Assembly: GCF_003628125.1 (NCBI RefSeq)
Contig: NZ_RBZU01000004.1
Coordinates: 186,001-250,000 of the forward strand
DNA from: Pararobbsia silviterrae
GTDB taxonomy: Bacteria; Pseudomonadota; Gammaproteobacteria; Burkholderiales; Burkholderiaceae
Direction of reading: 5' to 3'
DNA length: 64,000 nt
Below, in pieces: positions 1-8,680 of the stretch (the stretch's first letter is position 1; each line of letters opens with the position of its first letter). Below the pieces are notes generated by a model that searched no databases, was not told where the DNA came from, and worked only from the letters and a program-made list of their open reading frames with translations. A program made the position numbers and the translations under genes.

Positions 1-1
1 C

Positions 2-673
2 GCGTTTCAAGCGGGGCAATACGTGAACGTGACGATTCCCGGCGAGTCGACGCCGCGCGCGTTTTCGCTCGCGGGCGCGCCGGGCATGCGCAACCGGATC
101 GAGCTCAATGTGCGCCGCGTGCCGGGCGGCAAGGGTACGGCGTATCTGCACGAGCAGCTCGCGCCCGGTGATGCCGTGCGTCTCGCGGGGCCTTACGGCC
201 GCTTCTTCGTGCGCAAGTCGGACCCGAAGCCCGTGATTCTGATCGCGGGCGGATCGGGACTCTCGAGCCCGCGTTCGATGTTGTTCGATTTGCTCGAAGA
301 CGGCGATGCGCGGCCGATTACGCTCGTCTACGGCGCGCGCAATCGCGAGGAGCTCTACTACCACGAGGCTTTCCTCGCGCTCGAAGCGCGGCATCCGAAC
401 TTCCGCTATGTGCCCGCGTTATCGGACGAACCGGGCGATTCGACGTGGGACGGGTTTCGCGGCTTCGTGCACCAGGCCGCGAGCGCGCACTTCGGCAACG
501 ATTTTCGCGGTCACAAGGCCTATCTCTGCGGTCCGCCCGTCATGATCGAAGCGTCGATCCGCGCGCTCATGCAGGGACAGTTGTTCGAGCGGGACATCTA
601 TACCGAGAAATTCCTGAGCAACGCCGACGGCGCGCAGGCGCTCGCGAAGAGTCCGCTGTTCAAGTCTTTGTAG
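2..673 (+). CDS. dmpP: Phenol hydroxylase-type FAD/2Fe-2S reductase (P5), 5'-truncated
   Basis: The visible 223 residues are the C-terminal two thirds of a ferredoxin-NADP reductase-like electron-transfer subunit that would pass NADH electrons to a multicomponent aromatic monooxygenase. The frame is open from the window edge, so the N-terminal 2Fe-2S ferredoxin domain (about 120-130 residues in the P5/DmpP family) lies outside. Visible are the FAD-binding RxFS motif (PRAFSLA), the nucleotide-binding glycine motif IAGGSGLSSPRSM, and the C-terminal CGPPVMIEA followed by the FLSNAD-type tail seen in phenol hydroxylase reductases. A hairpin terminator follows. The oxygenase genes are presumably to the left. 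A reductase of a related toluene or benzoate oxygenase is the main alternative. Confidence 0.85.
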   Translation, partial: AFQAGQYVNVTIPGESTPRAFSLAGAPGMRNRIELNVRRVPGGKGTAYLHEQLAPGDAVRLAGPYGRFFVRKSDPKPVILIAGGSGLSSPRSMLFDLLEDGDARPITLVYGARNREELYYHEAFLALEARHPNFRYVPALSDEPGDSTWDGFRGFVHQAASAHFGNDFRGHKAYLCGPPVMIEASIRALMQGQLFERDIYTEKFLSNADGAQALAKSPLFKSL

Positions 674-697
674 CGAGACCGTTGTAGGGCGGTCGTT

Positions 698-731
698 GCC
701 GCCCGGTTCATGCGGAGCCGGGCGGCTTTCT
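698..731 (+). terminator. Rho-independent terminator after the reductase gene
   Basis: Perfect 9-bp stem GCCGCCCGG / CCGGGCGGC (698-706 and 718-726) with an 11-nt loop, followed by TTTCTGT. It starts 25 nt after the reductase stop codon. Confidence 0.75.
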
Positions 732-823
732 GTGTCGATGGCGGCCGGGGTTTGCGATCGCCTGCGCCTTCGGTCGCGCGAATGCCGTGTCGGATTTGCT
801 CGTGCTTTCGCGCGCCCTAGGAT

Positions 824-2032
824 CTAGAGACCCAGGATCATCTTCGAGATGATGTTCTTCTGGATCTCGTTCGATCCGCCGAAGATCGACAGCTTGCGGT
901 TGTTGAAATAGCTGTTCGACACCGTGGCGGCCCCCGGCGTGTCGAGCATCGATTCCAGCGCCGCGTCGTGGCTGTCGGCATCGAATAGCGGCAGCGCGTA
1001 CTGACCCATCGCGCGGCGCGTGAGCGCCGTGATTTCCTGCCGGATCTCGGTGCCGCGAATCTTGAGCATCGAGCTTTCGGCGCCGGGCGCGCCACCGCCC
1101 GCGACGGCCGCTAGCACGCGCAGATTCGTCGTCTTCATATTTTCGAGGTCGATCTCGACGCGCGCGAAGCGTGCGGCGAAGCCCGGGTCTTCGGCAAGCG
1201 GCTTGCCGTTGCGCGTCTGCTTGCGCGCGATCGCGCGCAAGCGTTCGAGCGCGGCGACCGAGAAGCCGACGCCGGCGATATTCGTGCGCTCGTACGTCAG
1301 CAGGTATTTCGCATAGGTCCAGCCGCGGTTCTCTTCGCCGACGAGATTGTCGACGGGCACGCGCACATCGGTGAAAAACACTTCGTTGACTTCGTGCGCG
1401 CCATCGAGCGTGATGATCGGCCGGACCTCGATGCCCGGCGTGTTCATGTCGATCAACAGAAAGCTGATGCCTTCCTGCGGACGCACGTCGGTCGCGGTCC
1501 GCACGAGACAGAAAATCATGTTCGCGTAGTGGCCGAGCGTCGTCCAGGTCTTCTGTCCGTTGACGAGATAGAAGTCGCCGTTCGCGTCGTGCTTGCGCAC
1601 GGCGGATGTGCGGACCGATGCGAGGTCCGAACCCGATCCGGGTTCGGAATAGCCCTGACACCACCAGTCCGAGCCGTCGAGAATGCGCGGCAGCCAATGA
1701 CGTTTCTGCGCTTCGTTGCCGTATTTGATGAGCACCGGGCCCAGCATGTTGACGCCGAACGGCACGATGCGCGGCGCGCCCGCGAGCGCGCATTCGTTCT
1801 CGAATATAAAGCGTTCGATGGCGTTCCAGCCCGGACCGCCGTACTCGCGCGGCCAGTGATTCGCGAGCCAGCCTTCGGCATTGAGGATCGCGTGCCACTC
1901 GACCATGTCGTCGCGGCTCAGATGTTCGCCGTCGTGGACCTTGTCCGAGAGTCGCGGCGGGAGCTTGCGCGCGAGGAAGTCGACGACGCGTTCGCGAAAC
2001 GCTTGTTCGTCCGGCGTGAACTGGAGATCCAT
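824..2032 (-). CDS. Acyl-CoA dehydrogenase, last gene of fad operon
   Basis: A 402-aa acyl-CoA dehydrogenase of the FAD-dependent two-helical-domain fold, expected to introduce the alpha,beta double bond into an acyl-CoA and reduce ETF. The FAD/substrate segment CQGYSEPGSGSDLASV and the C-terminal IFGGSNEIQKNI are visible. At the MCAD-type catalytic Glu position (the E of YEGT) this protein has Gly, so the base, if present, must be at the other site known from isovaleryl-CoA/long-chain enzymes. It lies 16 nt downstream of the thiolase gene in the same operon. ATG at 2032 is preceded by the thiolase stop. Substrate chain length cannot be read from the sequence. Confidence 0.9.
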   Translation of the reverse strand: MDLQFTPDEQAFRERVVDFLARKLPPRLSDKVHDGEHLSRDDMVEWHAILNAEGWLANHWPREYGGPGWNAIERFIFENECALAGAPRIVPFGVNMLGPVLIKYGNEAQKRHWLPRILDGSDWWCQGYSEPGSGSDLASVRTSAVRKHDANGDFYLVNGQKTWTTLGHYANMIFCLVRTATDVRPQEGISFLLIDMNTPGIEVRPIITLDGAHEVNEVFFTDVRVPVDNLVGEENRGWTYAKYLLTYERTNIAGVGFSVAALERLRAIARKQTRNGKPLAEDPGFAARFARVEIDLENMKTTNLRVLAAVAGGGAPGAESSMLKIRGTEIRQEITALTRRAMGQYALPLFDADSHDAALESMLDTPGAATVSNSYFNNRKLSIFGGSNEIQKNIISKMILGL

Positions 2033-2048
2033 GGCTGAACGCTCGCTA

Positions 2049-3230
2049 TCAATAGATTTCGAAGAGGCCCGCCGCGCCCATGCCGCCGGCGATGCACATC
2101 GTGACGACCGCGTATTTGATGCCGCGTCGCCGGCCTTCGAGCAGCACGTGGCCCGTGAGTCGCGCGCCCGTCATGCCGAACGGATGGCCGATCGCGATCG
2201 AACCGCCGTTGACGTTGAGCAGCTCGTGCGGAATCCCGAGCTGCTGCTGGCAATAGATCGCTTGCGACGCGAAGGCCTCGTTGAGCTCCCACAGGCCGAT
2301 GTCGTCGACCTTGAGACCGTGGCGCGCGAGCAGCTTCGGCACCGCGAAGACGGGGCCGATACCCATTTCGTCGGGTTCGCATCCCGCGACGGCGAAGCCG
2401 CGGAATGCGCCGAGCGGCGTCAGGTTCGCGCGTTCGGCTTCCTTCGCTCCCATCATCACGCAGGCCGATGCGCCGTCGGACAACTGCGAGGCGTTGCCGG
2501 CCGTGATGAAATTTCCCGGGCCCTTGACGGGTTCGAGCTTGGCGAGCGCTTCATAGGTCGTCGAGGCGCGATTGCACGTGTCCATCGCCACCGTGACTTC
2601 GCGTTTCGTGATCTCGCCGGTCGTCTTGTCGGCGACGGCCATCGTTGTCGTGATCGGAATGATTTCGTCGGCGTAGCGGCCGGCGGCCTGCGCTTCGGCC
2701 GTGCGTCGCTGGCTTTCGAGCGAGAAGCGGTCCTGGGCTTCGCGGCTGATCTGGTAGCGCTTGGCGACGATGTCGGCCGTGTCGATCATCGCCATATAGA
2801 GATCGGGCTTGTGCTCGACGAGCCAGGGATCGAGATCGGCATCGCCGTCTTCGCGCGTGCGGATCGCCGAGATGCTTTCGACGCCGCCCGCGATGACGGC
2901 CGGCGCGCCGTCGACGACGATGCGGCCCGCGCCGATCGCGATCGCCTGCAGGCCCGAGGCGCAGAATCGATTGACCGTCGTCCCCGCGATCGAGAGCGGC
3001 AGCTCGGAGCGGATCACGGCCTGGCGCGCGATATTGCGGCCCGTCGTGCCTTCGGGATAGCCGCAACCGAGAATCGCGTCCTCGATGCGCGCGGGATCGA
3101 TCTTCGCGCGTTCGACGGCGGCCTTGACCGCGAACGAGGCCAGCGTCGCGCCCGAGGTGATGTTGAGTTCGCCGCGATGCGATTTGGTCAGCGGCGTACG
3201 CGCGGTCGAGACGATAACGGCTTCACGCAT
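2049..3230 (-). CDS. Acetyl-CoA acyltransferase (thiolase)
   Basis: A 393-aa thiolase that would cleave 3-ketoacyl-CoA to acetyl-CoA plus a shortened acyl-CoA. All three active-site blocks are present: the nucleophilic Cys in [10 protein letters not shown] (about residue 88), the His in [15 protein letters not shown], and the second Cys in [11 protein letters not shown]. The start ATG at 3230 has an AAGGATTCG Shine-Dalgarno. The same frame stays open far upstream inside fadB, but thiolase homology begins exactly at [13 protein letters not shown]. It sits 11 nt after fadB and 16 nt before the dehydrogenase, so the three are co-transcribed. Confidence 0.93.
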   Translation of the reverse strand: MREAVIVSTARTPLTKSHRGELNITSGATLASFAVKAAVERAKIDPARIEDAILGCGYPEGTTGRNIARQAVIRSELPLSIAGTTVNRFCASGLQAIAIGAGRIVVDGAPAVIAGGVESISAIRTREDGDADLDPWLVEHKPDLYMAMIDTADIVAKRYQISREAQDRFSLESQRRTAEAQAAGRYADEIIPITTTMAVADKTTGEITKREVTVAMDTCNRASTTYEALAKLEPVKGPGNFITAGNASQLSDGASACVMMGAKEAERANLTPLGAFRGFAVAGCEPDEMGIGPVFAVPKLLARHGLKVDDIGLWELNEAFASQAIYCQQQLGIPHELLNVNGGSIAIGHPFGMTGARLTGHVLLEGRRRGIKYAVVTMCIAGGMGAAGLFEIY

Positions 3231-3241
3231 GGTCGAATCCT

Positions 3242-5371
3242 TTATTTCGATTGGAATGATTGATTGAGGCTGGCGAAGGTCGCGTCGCGTTCGACGAGGT
3301 CGACGAGCAACGGCGACGGGCGCCAGAACAGCGGGTCGTCGGCCGCGAATTCGCGGATATCGGCGAGGACCTTGGCGAGTCCGACGGTGTCCGCGTAATG
3401 CATCGGGCCGCCGCGGTAGCGCGGGAAGCCGTAGCCGTACAGAAACGTGACGTCGATATCGAGCGGACGCAGCGCGATGCGTTCGTGAAGCACGTTCGCG
3501 CCTTCGTTGATCATCGCGGCGAGATAGCGGCGCACGATCTCGGCGTCCGTGAACGTGCGCGGCGCGATGCCCGCGCGCGCGCGTTCGGCATCGACGATCG
3601 TCTCGACTTCGGGGTCGGGCGTGCCCGTGCGTGCGCCGTCCGGATACAGATAGAAGCCGCGGCCCGTTTTCTGGCCGAACCAGCCGCGCTCGCAGAGGCG
3701 GTCGGCGATCTGGACATAGCGTGCGCGCGGGTCGCGCGTCGCGGCGCGGCGTTTGCGCGTGGCCCAGCCGATGTCGCCGCCCGCGAGGTCGGAGACTTGA
3801 TAGGGGCCCATCGGATAGCCGAAGTCGCGCAGGGCCTTGTCGATCTGATAGGGCGATGCGCCGTCCGCCATCAGATGATCGGCGGCCGTCTTGTAGACGC
3901 CGAGGATGCGGTTGCCGATAAAGCCGTCGCAGACGCCCGCGCGTACCGCGGTCTTGCGCAAGGTTTTCGCGAGGGCAAATGCCGTGGCGACGACGTCCGC
4001 GCTCACCTGTGCGGGCACGACGACTTCGAGCAGCTTCATGACGTTCGCGGGCGAGAAGAAATGCAGCCCGATGACGTCGGCGGGACGCGACGTGCGCGCG
4101 GCGATTTCGTCGATATCGAGGTATGACGTGTTGGTCGCGAGCACCGCGCCCGGTTTGCAGACGCGATCGAGTTCCGCGAACACGCCGTGTTTGACAGCCA
4201 TCTCTTCGAAGACGGCTTCGATGACGAGATCGACCGACGCGAGCGCCTCGTATTGCGTGCTGCCGTTCCAGCGCGCGAGCGTCGCGGCCTTGGCGTCGGG
4301 TGTCATGCGGCCGCGTGCGACGAGACTGTCGTAGACCTTCTCGATGTTCTGGCGGCCGCGTTCGAGCGAGGGGGTGTCGCGCTCGATCATCGTGACGGGC
4401 AGGCCCGCATCGAGTACCGCGATGGCGATGCCCGCGCCCATCGTGCCGCCGCCGACGACGCCGACGTGTGCGATCTTGCGCGGCTTCGCGGCGGCGAGCT
4501 CGGGTGTCTTCGAGACTTCGCGTTCGGCGAAGAAGGCGTGAATCAGGCCGGCGCGCTGAGGGCTGTCGATGCATTCGAGGAACAGCGCGCGTTCGGTCTT
4601 CATGCCCTGATCGAAGCCGTGATCGAGACCGGCTTCGACGGCGTCGATGATCTTCATCGGCGAGAACAGGCCGCGCGATTTCTTCGCGGTGTCGGCGCGC
4701 GCGGCCGCGAGGGCGGCCTTGACTGCGGCGACGTCGGCGAGTCCTTGCGCATCGCGTGAACGGCGCGGCGCGGCGTGCGAGGCGAGCAGCGCTTGTGCGT
4801 AGGCGAGACCTTCGGCGAGGGTGTCGCCGCTTTCGCCGAGGCGATCGACGAGGCCGAGCGCGAGCGCTTCGGCCGCGCCGACGTGGCGTCCCGTCAGCGC
4901 GATGTCGAGCGCGGGGACGACGCCGATCAAGCGGGGTGTGCGTTGCGTGCCGCCCGCGCCGGGCATGAGTCCGAGCTGGACTTCGGGCAGGCCGAGTTTG
5001 GCGCCGTCGACGGCGAGTCGGTAGTGCGCGGCGAGCGCGACTTCGAGGCCGCCGCCGAGCGCCGCGCCGTGAATCGCCGCGATGACGGGTTTGCGGCACG
5101 CTTCGATGCGATCGCAGACTTCGGGCAAGGCCGGCGGCGTGCGGGTTTTGCCGAACTCGCGGATATCGGCGCCGCCGATGAAGTGGCTGCCGGCGCCGAC
5201 GATCAGCACCGCGTGCACGGCGGGATCTTGATCGGCGGCTTCGATCGCGGCGAGCAGGCCGCGCCGGACCTCGGCGCCGAGCGCGTTGACGGGGGGATGG
5301 TCGACGGTGATCAGCATCACCGCGCCGCGCAGTTCGCGCGTGACTTTGTCGGTCGTCTGTGCGACGTCCAT
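3242..5371 (-). CDS. fadB: Bifunctional enoyl-CoA hydratase / 3-hydroxyacyl-CoA dehydrogenase
   Basis: A 709-aa fusion. The N-terminal crotonase domain (about 1-190) carries the oxyanion-hole motifs [13 protein letters not shown] and [16 protein letters not shown], with the [18 protein letters not shown] acid residues. The NAD-binding dehydrogenase half begins at about residue 300 with [14 protein letters not shown] and contains the catalytic-His stretch [18 protein letters not shown]. It performs hydration and oxidation in beta-oxidation. ATG 5371 was chosen because GGAGA lies just upstream and homology starts there; the frame extends 35 codons further without similarity. It is the first gene of a fadB-thiolase-ACAD operon divergent from a LysR gene. 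Confidence 0.93.
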   Translation of the reverse strand: MDVAQTTDKVTRELRGAVMLITVDHPPVNALGAEVRRGLLAAIEAADQDPAVHAVLIVGAGSHFIGGADIREFGKTRTPPALPEVCDRIEACRKPVIAAIHGAALGGGLEVALAAHYRLAVDGAKLGLPEVQLGLMPGAGGTQRTPRLIGVVPALDIALTGRHVGAAEALALGLVDRLGESGDTLAEGLAYAQALLASHAAPRRSRDAQGLADVAAVKAALAAARADTAKKSRGLFSPMKIIDAVEAGLDHGFDQGMKTERALFLECIDSPQRAGLIHAFFAEREVSKTPELAAAKPRKIAHVGVVGGGTMGAGIAIAVLDAGLPVTMIERDTPSLERGRQNIEKVYDSLVARGRMTPDAKAATLARWNGSTQYEALASVDLVIEAVFEEMAVKHGVFAELDRVCKPGAVLATNTSYLDIDEIAARTSRPADVIGLHFFSPANVMKLLEVVVPAQVSADVVATAFALAKTLRKTAVRAGVCDGFIGNRILGVYKTAADHLMADGASPYQIDKALRDFGYPMGPYQVSDLAGGDIGWATRKRRAATRDPRARYVQIADRLCERGWFGQKTGRGFYLYPDGARTGTPDPEVETIVDAERARAGIAPRTFTDAEIVRRYLAAMINEGANVLHERIALRPLDIDVTFLYGYGFPRYRGGPMHYADTVGLAKVLADIREFAADDPLFWRPSPLLVDLVERDATFASLNQSFQSK

Positions 5372-5469
5372 GCCGTGTCTCCGTATGTTCTTGTGCCCGG
5401 ACGAGCCGGTTCGATGGTCGATTCTGGCGGGCGCGACCCGGATTGACAATGCCATGACGGATGAACAGA

Positions 5470-5490
5470 CTGTCAAATCATATTTGACAG
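5470..5490. promoter_or_regulatory. Perfect inverted repeat in fadB/LysR divergent promoter region
   Basis: Arms CTGTCAAAT and ATTTGACAG around a 3-nt centre (CAT). A TTGACA hexamer is embedded on each strand (5484-5489 plus, 5471-5476 minus), so a bound protein could block both divergent promoters. The spacing does not fit a LysR T-N11-A box well, so the binder could be LysR or another repressor, for example of the TetR/FadR kind. Confidence 0.6.
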
Positions 5491-5545
5491 TGGGCGCGGA
5501 TAGGCGGACGGAACGCGTTGGCGTGCGTGGATCCGCGTGTGTATC

Positions 5546-5637
5546 GCGCGGCGATTTTCACGGATTTGGCACGGGGATCTTCGTGGGTTTAGCGCGGCGA
5601 TCTCGATCGACTTAGTGCGGCGATTTTCATGGATTTG
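5546..5637. repeat. Four tandem 23-bp imperfect repeats running into LysR start codon
   Basis: Units 5546-5568, 5569-5591, 5592-5614 and 5615-5637 follow the pattern GYGCGGCGATTTTCAYGGATTTG with substitutions in units 2 and 3. The last unit supplies the ATG (5629) and first codons of the LysR gene. No clear Shine-Dalgarno is visible between units and ATG. Confidence 0.8.
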
Positions 5638-6522
5638 AATTCATTGACCTTGCTCGTCGAAATTCTCGACGCGAGCAATTTGAGCGAAGCGGCGCGCCGG
5701 CTCAAGATGAGCCGCGCGAACGTGAGCTATCACTTGAATCAGCTTGAGAAGTCGGTCGGCGTGCAGCTCGTGCGTCGAACGACGCGGCGTCTCGAACCGA
5801 CGGAAATCGGTTTGCGGCTTTATCAGCATGGGCTCACGATTCGCAATGCCTTGCGCGATGCGCACGAATCGGTGACGACGCTCGGGCAGGAATTGCAGGG
5901 GCGTGTGCGGCTCAGCGTGCCGAGCGGATATGGGCAGCTCGTGATGGCGCCGTGGCTGATCGATTTCAAGCGTGCGCATCCGGGGATCGTGCTCGATGTG
6001 CTGTTCGAGAATCGTGTCGAGGATCTGGTGCGGGACGAGATCGATATCGCCGTGCGTGTGATGTCGGAAGCGCCGCCGAATCTTGTCGCGCGCGATATGG
6101 GACGCGTGCGCTATGTCGCATGCGCGTCGCCGGGGTTTATGGCGTCGCGCGAAGCGCCGACCGATCTCGATGCGTTGCGAGCCGAGCCTTTGATCACGTC
6201 GACGGTGATCGGACGGCAATTGAGGCTTGCGGGGTATCTCGACGGCGAACGGCACGAGGTGCTGCTGGAGCCGACGCTGATTTCCGAGAATTTTCTATTT
6301 CTGCGCGACGCGGTGCTCGGCGGACTCGGTATTGCGCTGATGCCGGACTACGTCGTGCAGGACGACATTGCGCAAGGGCGCGTCGTGACGATGCTCGATC
6401 GATGGCGGCTGAGCATCTATGGCACGCGGATGTATATGGTCTATATGCCGAATCGGCATCACACGCGCGCGGCGTCGACGTTTATCGACTTTATTCTCGA
6501 ACGGGCGAGGGCGGCGGCGTGA
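5629..6522 (+). CDS. LysR-family transcriptional regulator
   Basis: A 297-aa LTTR with an N-terminal winged HTH (about residues 1-60, SNLSEAARRLKMSRANVSYHLNQLE) and the two-lobed effector domain from about residue 90. It is divergent from the fadB-thiolase-ACAD operon, so control of that operon is the natural inference. The ATG at 5629 lies in the fourth copy of a 23-bp tandem repeat and lacks an obvious ribosome-binding site, which points to weak or unusual translation initiation. The inducer is not predictable. Confidence 0.9.
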   Translation: MDLNSLTLLVEILDASNLSEAARRLKMSRANVSYHLNQLEKSVGVQLVRRTTRRLEPTEIGLRLYQHGLTIRNALRDAHESVTTLGQELQGRVRLSVPSGYGQLVMAPWLIDFKRAHPGIVLDVLFENRVEDLVRDEIDIAVRVMSEAPPNLVARDMGRVRYVACASPGFMASREAPTDLDALRAEPLITSTVIGRQLRLAGYLDGERHEVLLEPTLISENFLFLRDAVLGGLGIALMPDYVVQDDIAQGRVVTMLDRWRLSIYGTRMYMVYMPNRHHTRAASTFIDFILERARAAA

Positions 6523-6527
6523 GGGGG

Positions 6528-6557
6528 ACGGGCGCGCCGTTTAGCGACGACGCCCGT
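6528..6557. terminator. Possible terminator hairpin between convergent LysR and serC
   Basis: 7-bp stem ACGGGCG / CGCCCGT with a 16-nt loop followed by TT, located 5 nt after the LysR stop and before the convergent serC end. The loop is long and the U-tract short. Confidence 0.35.
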
Positions 6558-6615
6558 TTGATGGCGCTTGCGAAGCGTGATCGTTGCGCCAGATGTCAGA
6601 TCGAGGTGGTGCTGC

Positions 6616-7713
6616 TTAAGCCCTTTGCAGCGCAAACTCGCTGAGCGTCGCGCACAGCAATTCGACGGCTTCGGGCGTGACCGCGTTATAGAGCGACGCG
6701 CGCAGACCGCCGACCGAGCGATGTCCGTCGAGGCCGATGATGCCGTGCTCGGCGGCGGCTTCCGTAAAGGCGCGATCGAGTCGCGCATCGCCGAACGTGA
6801 AGGCGACGTTCATTTGCGAACGCCATGCACGCGCCGCATGGATCTTGACGACGTCCTGCATCTCGTCGAGTTGGCGATACAGGCGCGACGATTTCGTCTC
6901 GTTGACCTTTTGCATCGCCGCGAGTCCGCCGATGTCGTTGAGCAGCCAGCGCGTGATCAGCGTCAGCACGTAGATCGCGAAGACGGGAGGCGTGTTGTAG
7001 TTCGAGTGATGCTCGATCTGCGTGCGGAAATCGAGGATGCGCGGCAGATTGCCGGGAATGCGACCGAGCAATTCGCGATCGATGACCGAGACCGTGACGC
7101 CGGCCGGTCCGAGGTTCTTTTGCGCATGCGCGTAGATCATCGCAAAGCGCTCGGTCGCGAGCGGCCGCGACAGAAAATCCGACGACATATCCGCGATCAG
7201 CGGCACCGCGGGGTCCTGTGTGGGCAAACGGAACTGCAAGCCTTCGATGGTTTCGTTCGAGACGTAGTGCAGATAGGCCGCGCGACGATCGACGTCGAGA
7301 TGTTCGAGCGTCGGCAGTTCGCGGAATCCGACGGACTGTCCGTCCCAGACGACCGTGCTCGGGCCGACGCGGCTCGCTTCGGCGGACGCACGCGAACTCC
7401 AGTAGCCCGAATTCACATACGCGGGCGGCGCGAAGGCCGGCGTGGCGAAATTCATCGGGATGGTAGCGAACAGCAAGCTGCTGCCGCCTTGCAGGAAGCT
7501 GACCGAATAGCGATCGGACAAACCCAGCAATGCGCGAATATTGCGCTCGGCTTCCTCGACGATCGAGACGAACCACTCGGACCGGTGGCTCATGCCGAGC
7601 ACGGACACGCCGGTCTCGGGCACGGCGATGATCGCTTCGCGGGTTTGCGCCAGCACGGTGCTCGGCAAGGCGCCGGGACCGGCGGAGAAATTGAGGGCGT
7701 TGGAATGCATCAT
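6616..7713 (-). CDS. serC: Phosphoserine aminotransferase
   Basis: A 365-aa PLP class-V aminotransferase that would convert 3-phosphohydroxypyruvate and glutamate to phosphoserine and 2-oxoglutarate (serine and pyridoxine synthesis). It starts NFSAGPGALP as SerC proteins do, has the phosphate-binding MSHRS stretch, and the PLP-lysine segment AHAQKNLGPAGVT. Two ATGs are adjacent (7713 and 7710). It stands alone here, without the gyrA/pheA/aroA neighbours usual for the housekeeping serC of this group, so it may be a paralogue. Downstream it converges with the LysR gene. Confidence 0.92.
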   Translation of the reverse strand: MMHSNALNFSAGPGALPSTVLAQTREAIIAVPETGVSVLGMSHRSEWFVSIVEEAERNIRALLGLSDRYSVSFLQGGSSLLFATIPMNFATPAFAPPAYVNSGYWSSRASAEASRVGPSTVVWDGQSVGFRELPTLEHLDVDRRAAYLHYVSNETIEGLQFRLPTQDPAVPLIADMSSDFLSRPLATERFAMIYAHAQKNLGPAGVTVSVIDRELLGRIPGNLPRILDFRTQIEHHSNYNTPPVFAIYVLTLITRWLLNDIGGLAAMQKVNETKSSRLYRQLDEMQDVVKIHAARAWRSQMNVAFTFGDARLDRAFTEAAAEHGIIGLDGHRSVGGLRASLYNAVTPEAVELLCATLSEFALQRA

Positions 7714-8302
7714 GATCGGTCGGCGCCTGTCAGGTCCGGACGCTTAATGGGGCGTTCGAACATTAACGAAGTGATGACAGCGTATCCGACCGATATCCGA
7801 GACAAGGCGCCGAGCTAAGGGGGAAATAGCCGCCAATTTTGCCGACTGTCTCGATATTCATGGGCGTGTTTTCAATATTTCAATTTGCTTTCGATCGGGT
7901 CGAATGCGCGATAGGCCCGTGTTTAAAGGGTTGCCGAGGATATCGTTCAAGTGTGGCCAAGCCCGAGGGATCCGCTCTTTGAAATGATCGTTTCGATTTG
8001 CTTTCAATCCCATATTGGATTTCGTCTTACGACGCATTACGTGTGCGGGGAAGTCTTCGAAAGCATTTTGTTAGCATAAAGCGGGAATGCGAAGATGAAA
8101 TGCAAATGTAATTTTCAATTTATGTTTTTGTTGGATTGAGATGAATTCGCGCTAAGCGCATGACGCACATCAATCCTGGATCGCCCCCTGAAAATCCGGT
8201 CTGCGCTCCTTTCCCATCTGCTCGTGCCGGCAGGGACGGTTCGAAACCGACCTGGAACGGCGAGCGAACGCGCGGATCGGCTGAACGTCTTGTCGTGTTG
8301 TC
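7714..8302. other. Gene-poor, less GC-rich stretch upstream of serC
   Basis: No supported gene. The DNA is visibly richer in A/T than its neighbours. Two near-identical 20-mers (TTTCRATTTGCTTTCRATC core) occur at about 7878-7897 and 7990-8009. It separates serC from a broken recombinase gene, consistent with the edge of acquired DNA; the serC promoter must lie at its left end. Confidence 0.5.
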
Positions 8303-8524
8303 ATGACCAAATTCGTTACCTATCTTCGCGTGTCGACGCAACGTCAAGGGCAATCCGGCCTTGGTCTGGACGCTCAACGTGAAGCCATCCGGCAATACCT
8401 CAATGGCGGACTGCATGAGGTGGTTGGCACGTTCACGGAGGTGGAAACGGGAAAGGGCAGTACAACGAATCCTGTCACGACTGGCGGCGTAGCCAAGATT
8501 CCGCCGGTGCAGTCAGCCTCGTGA
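8303..8524 (+). pseudogene. Truncated serine recombinase (resolvase N-terminal fragment)
   Basis: The first about 52 codons encode the start of a serine recombinase catalytic domain: TYLRVSTQRQGQSGLGLDAQ with the nucleophilic Ser in YLRVST, then REAIRQYLNG and the VETGKG segment. After GKG the frame leaves the family (from about 8460) and stops at residue 73, whereas intact resolvases are 180-200 aa or longer. The catalytic core remainder and the DNA-binding domain are missing, so it cannot recombine. It marks a past mobile element insertion or deletion. Confidence 0.8.
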
Positions 8525-8680
8525 CGTGCCCGTGCAATTCCGCATCCGATGCCCAATCTTCGGGATTTCGACGAATAGTACTCAATTTGCAATATATCCA
8601 TCGGTCGCCGATTAACCGATAATTTCGCCCAAAAATCACGCGTCGACTCTTTGAGAGCACGCAGACCAAAGGGGCGCGTC

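Noticed and set aside
2049-5099. A 1016-codon frame joining the thiolase to an upstream arginine-rich stretch
   Set aside because: Only the last 393 codons have thiolase similarity; the rest is an out-of-frame shadow of fadB in GC-rich DNA. The thiolase has its own ATG and ribosome-binding site.
8221-8255. GGTTCGAAACC resembling a tRNA T-arm
   Set aside because: The five flanking base pairs do not form a T-stem on either strand and no acceptor or anticodon arm could be found.
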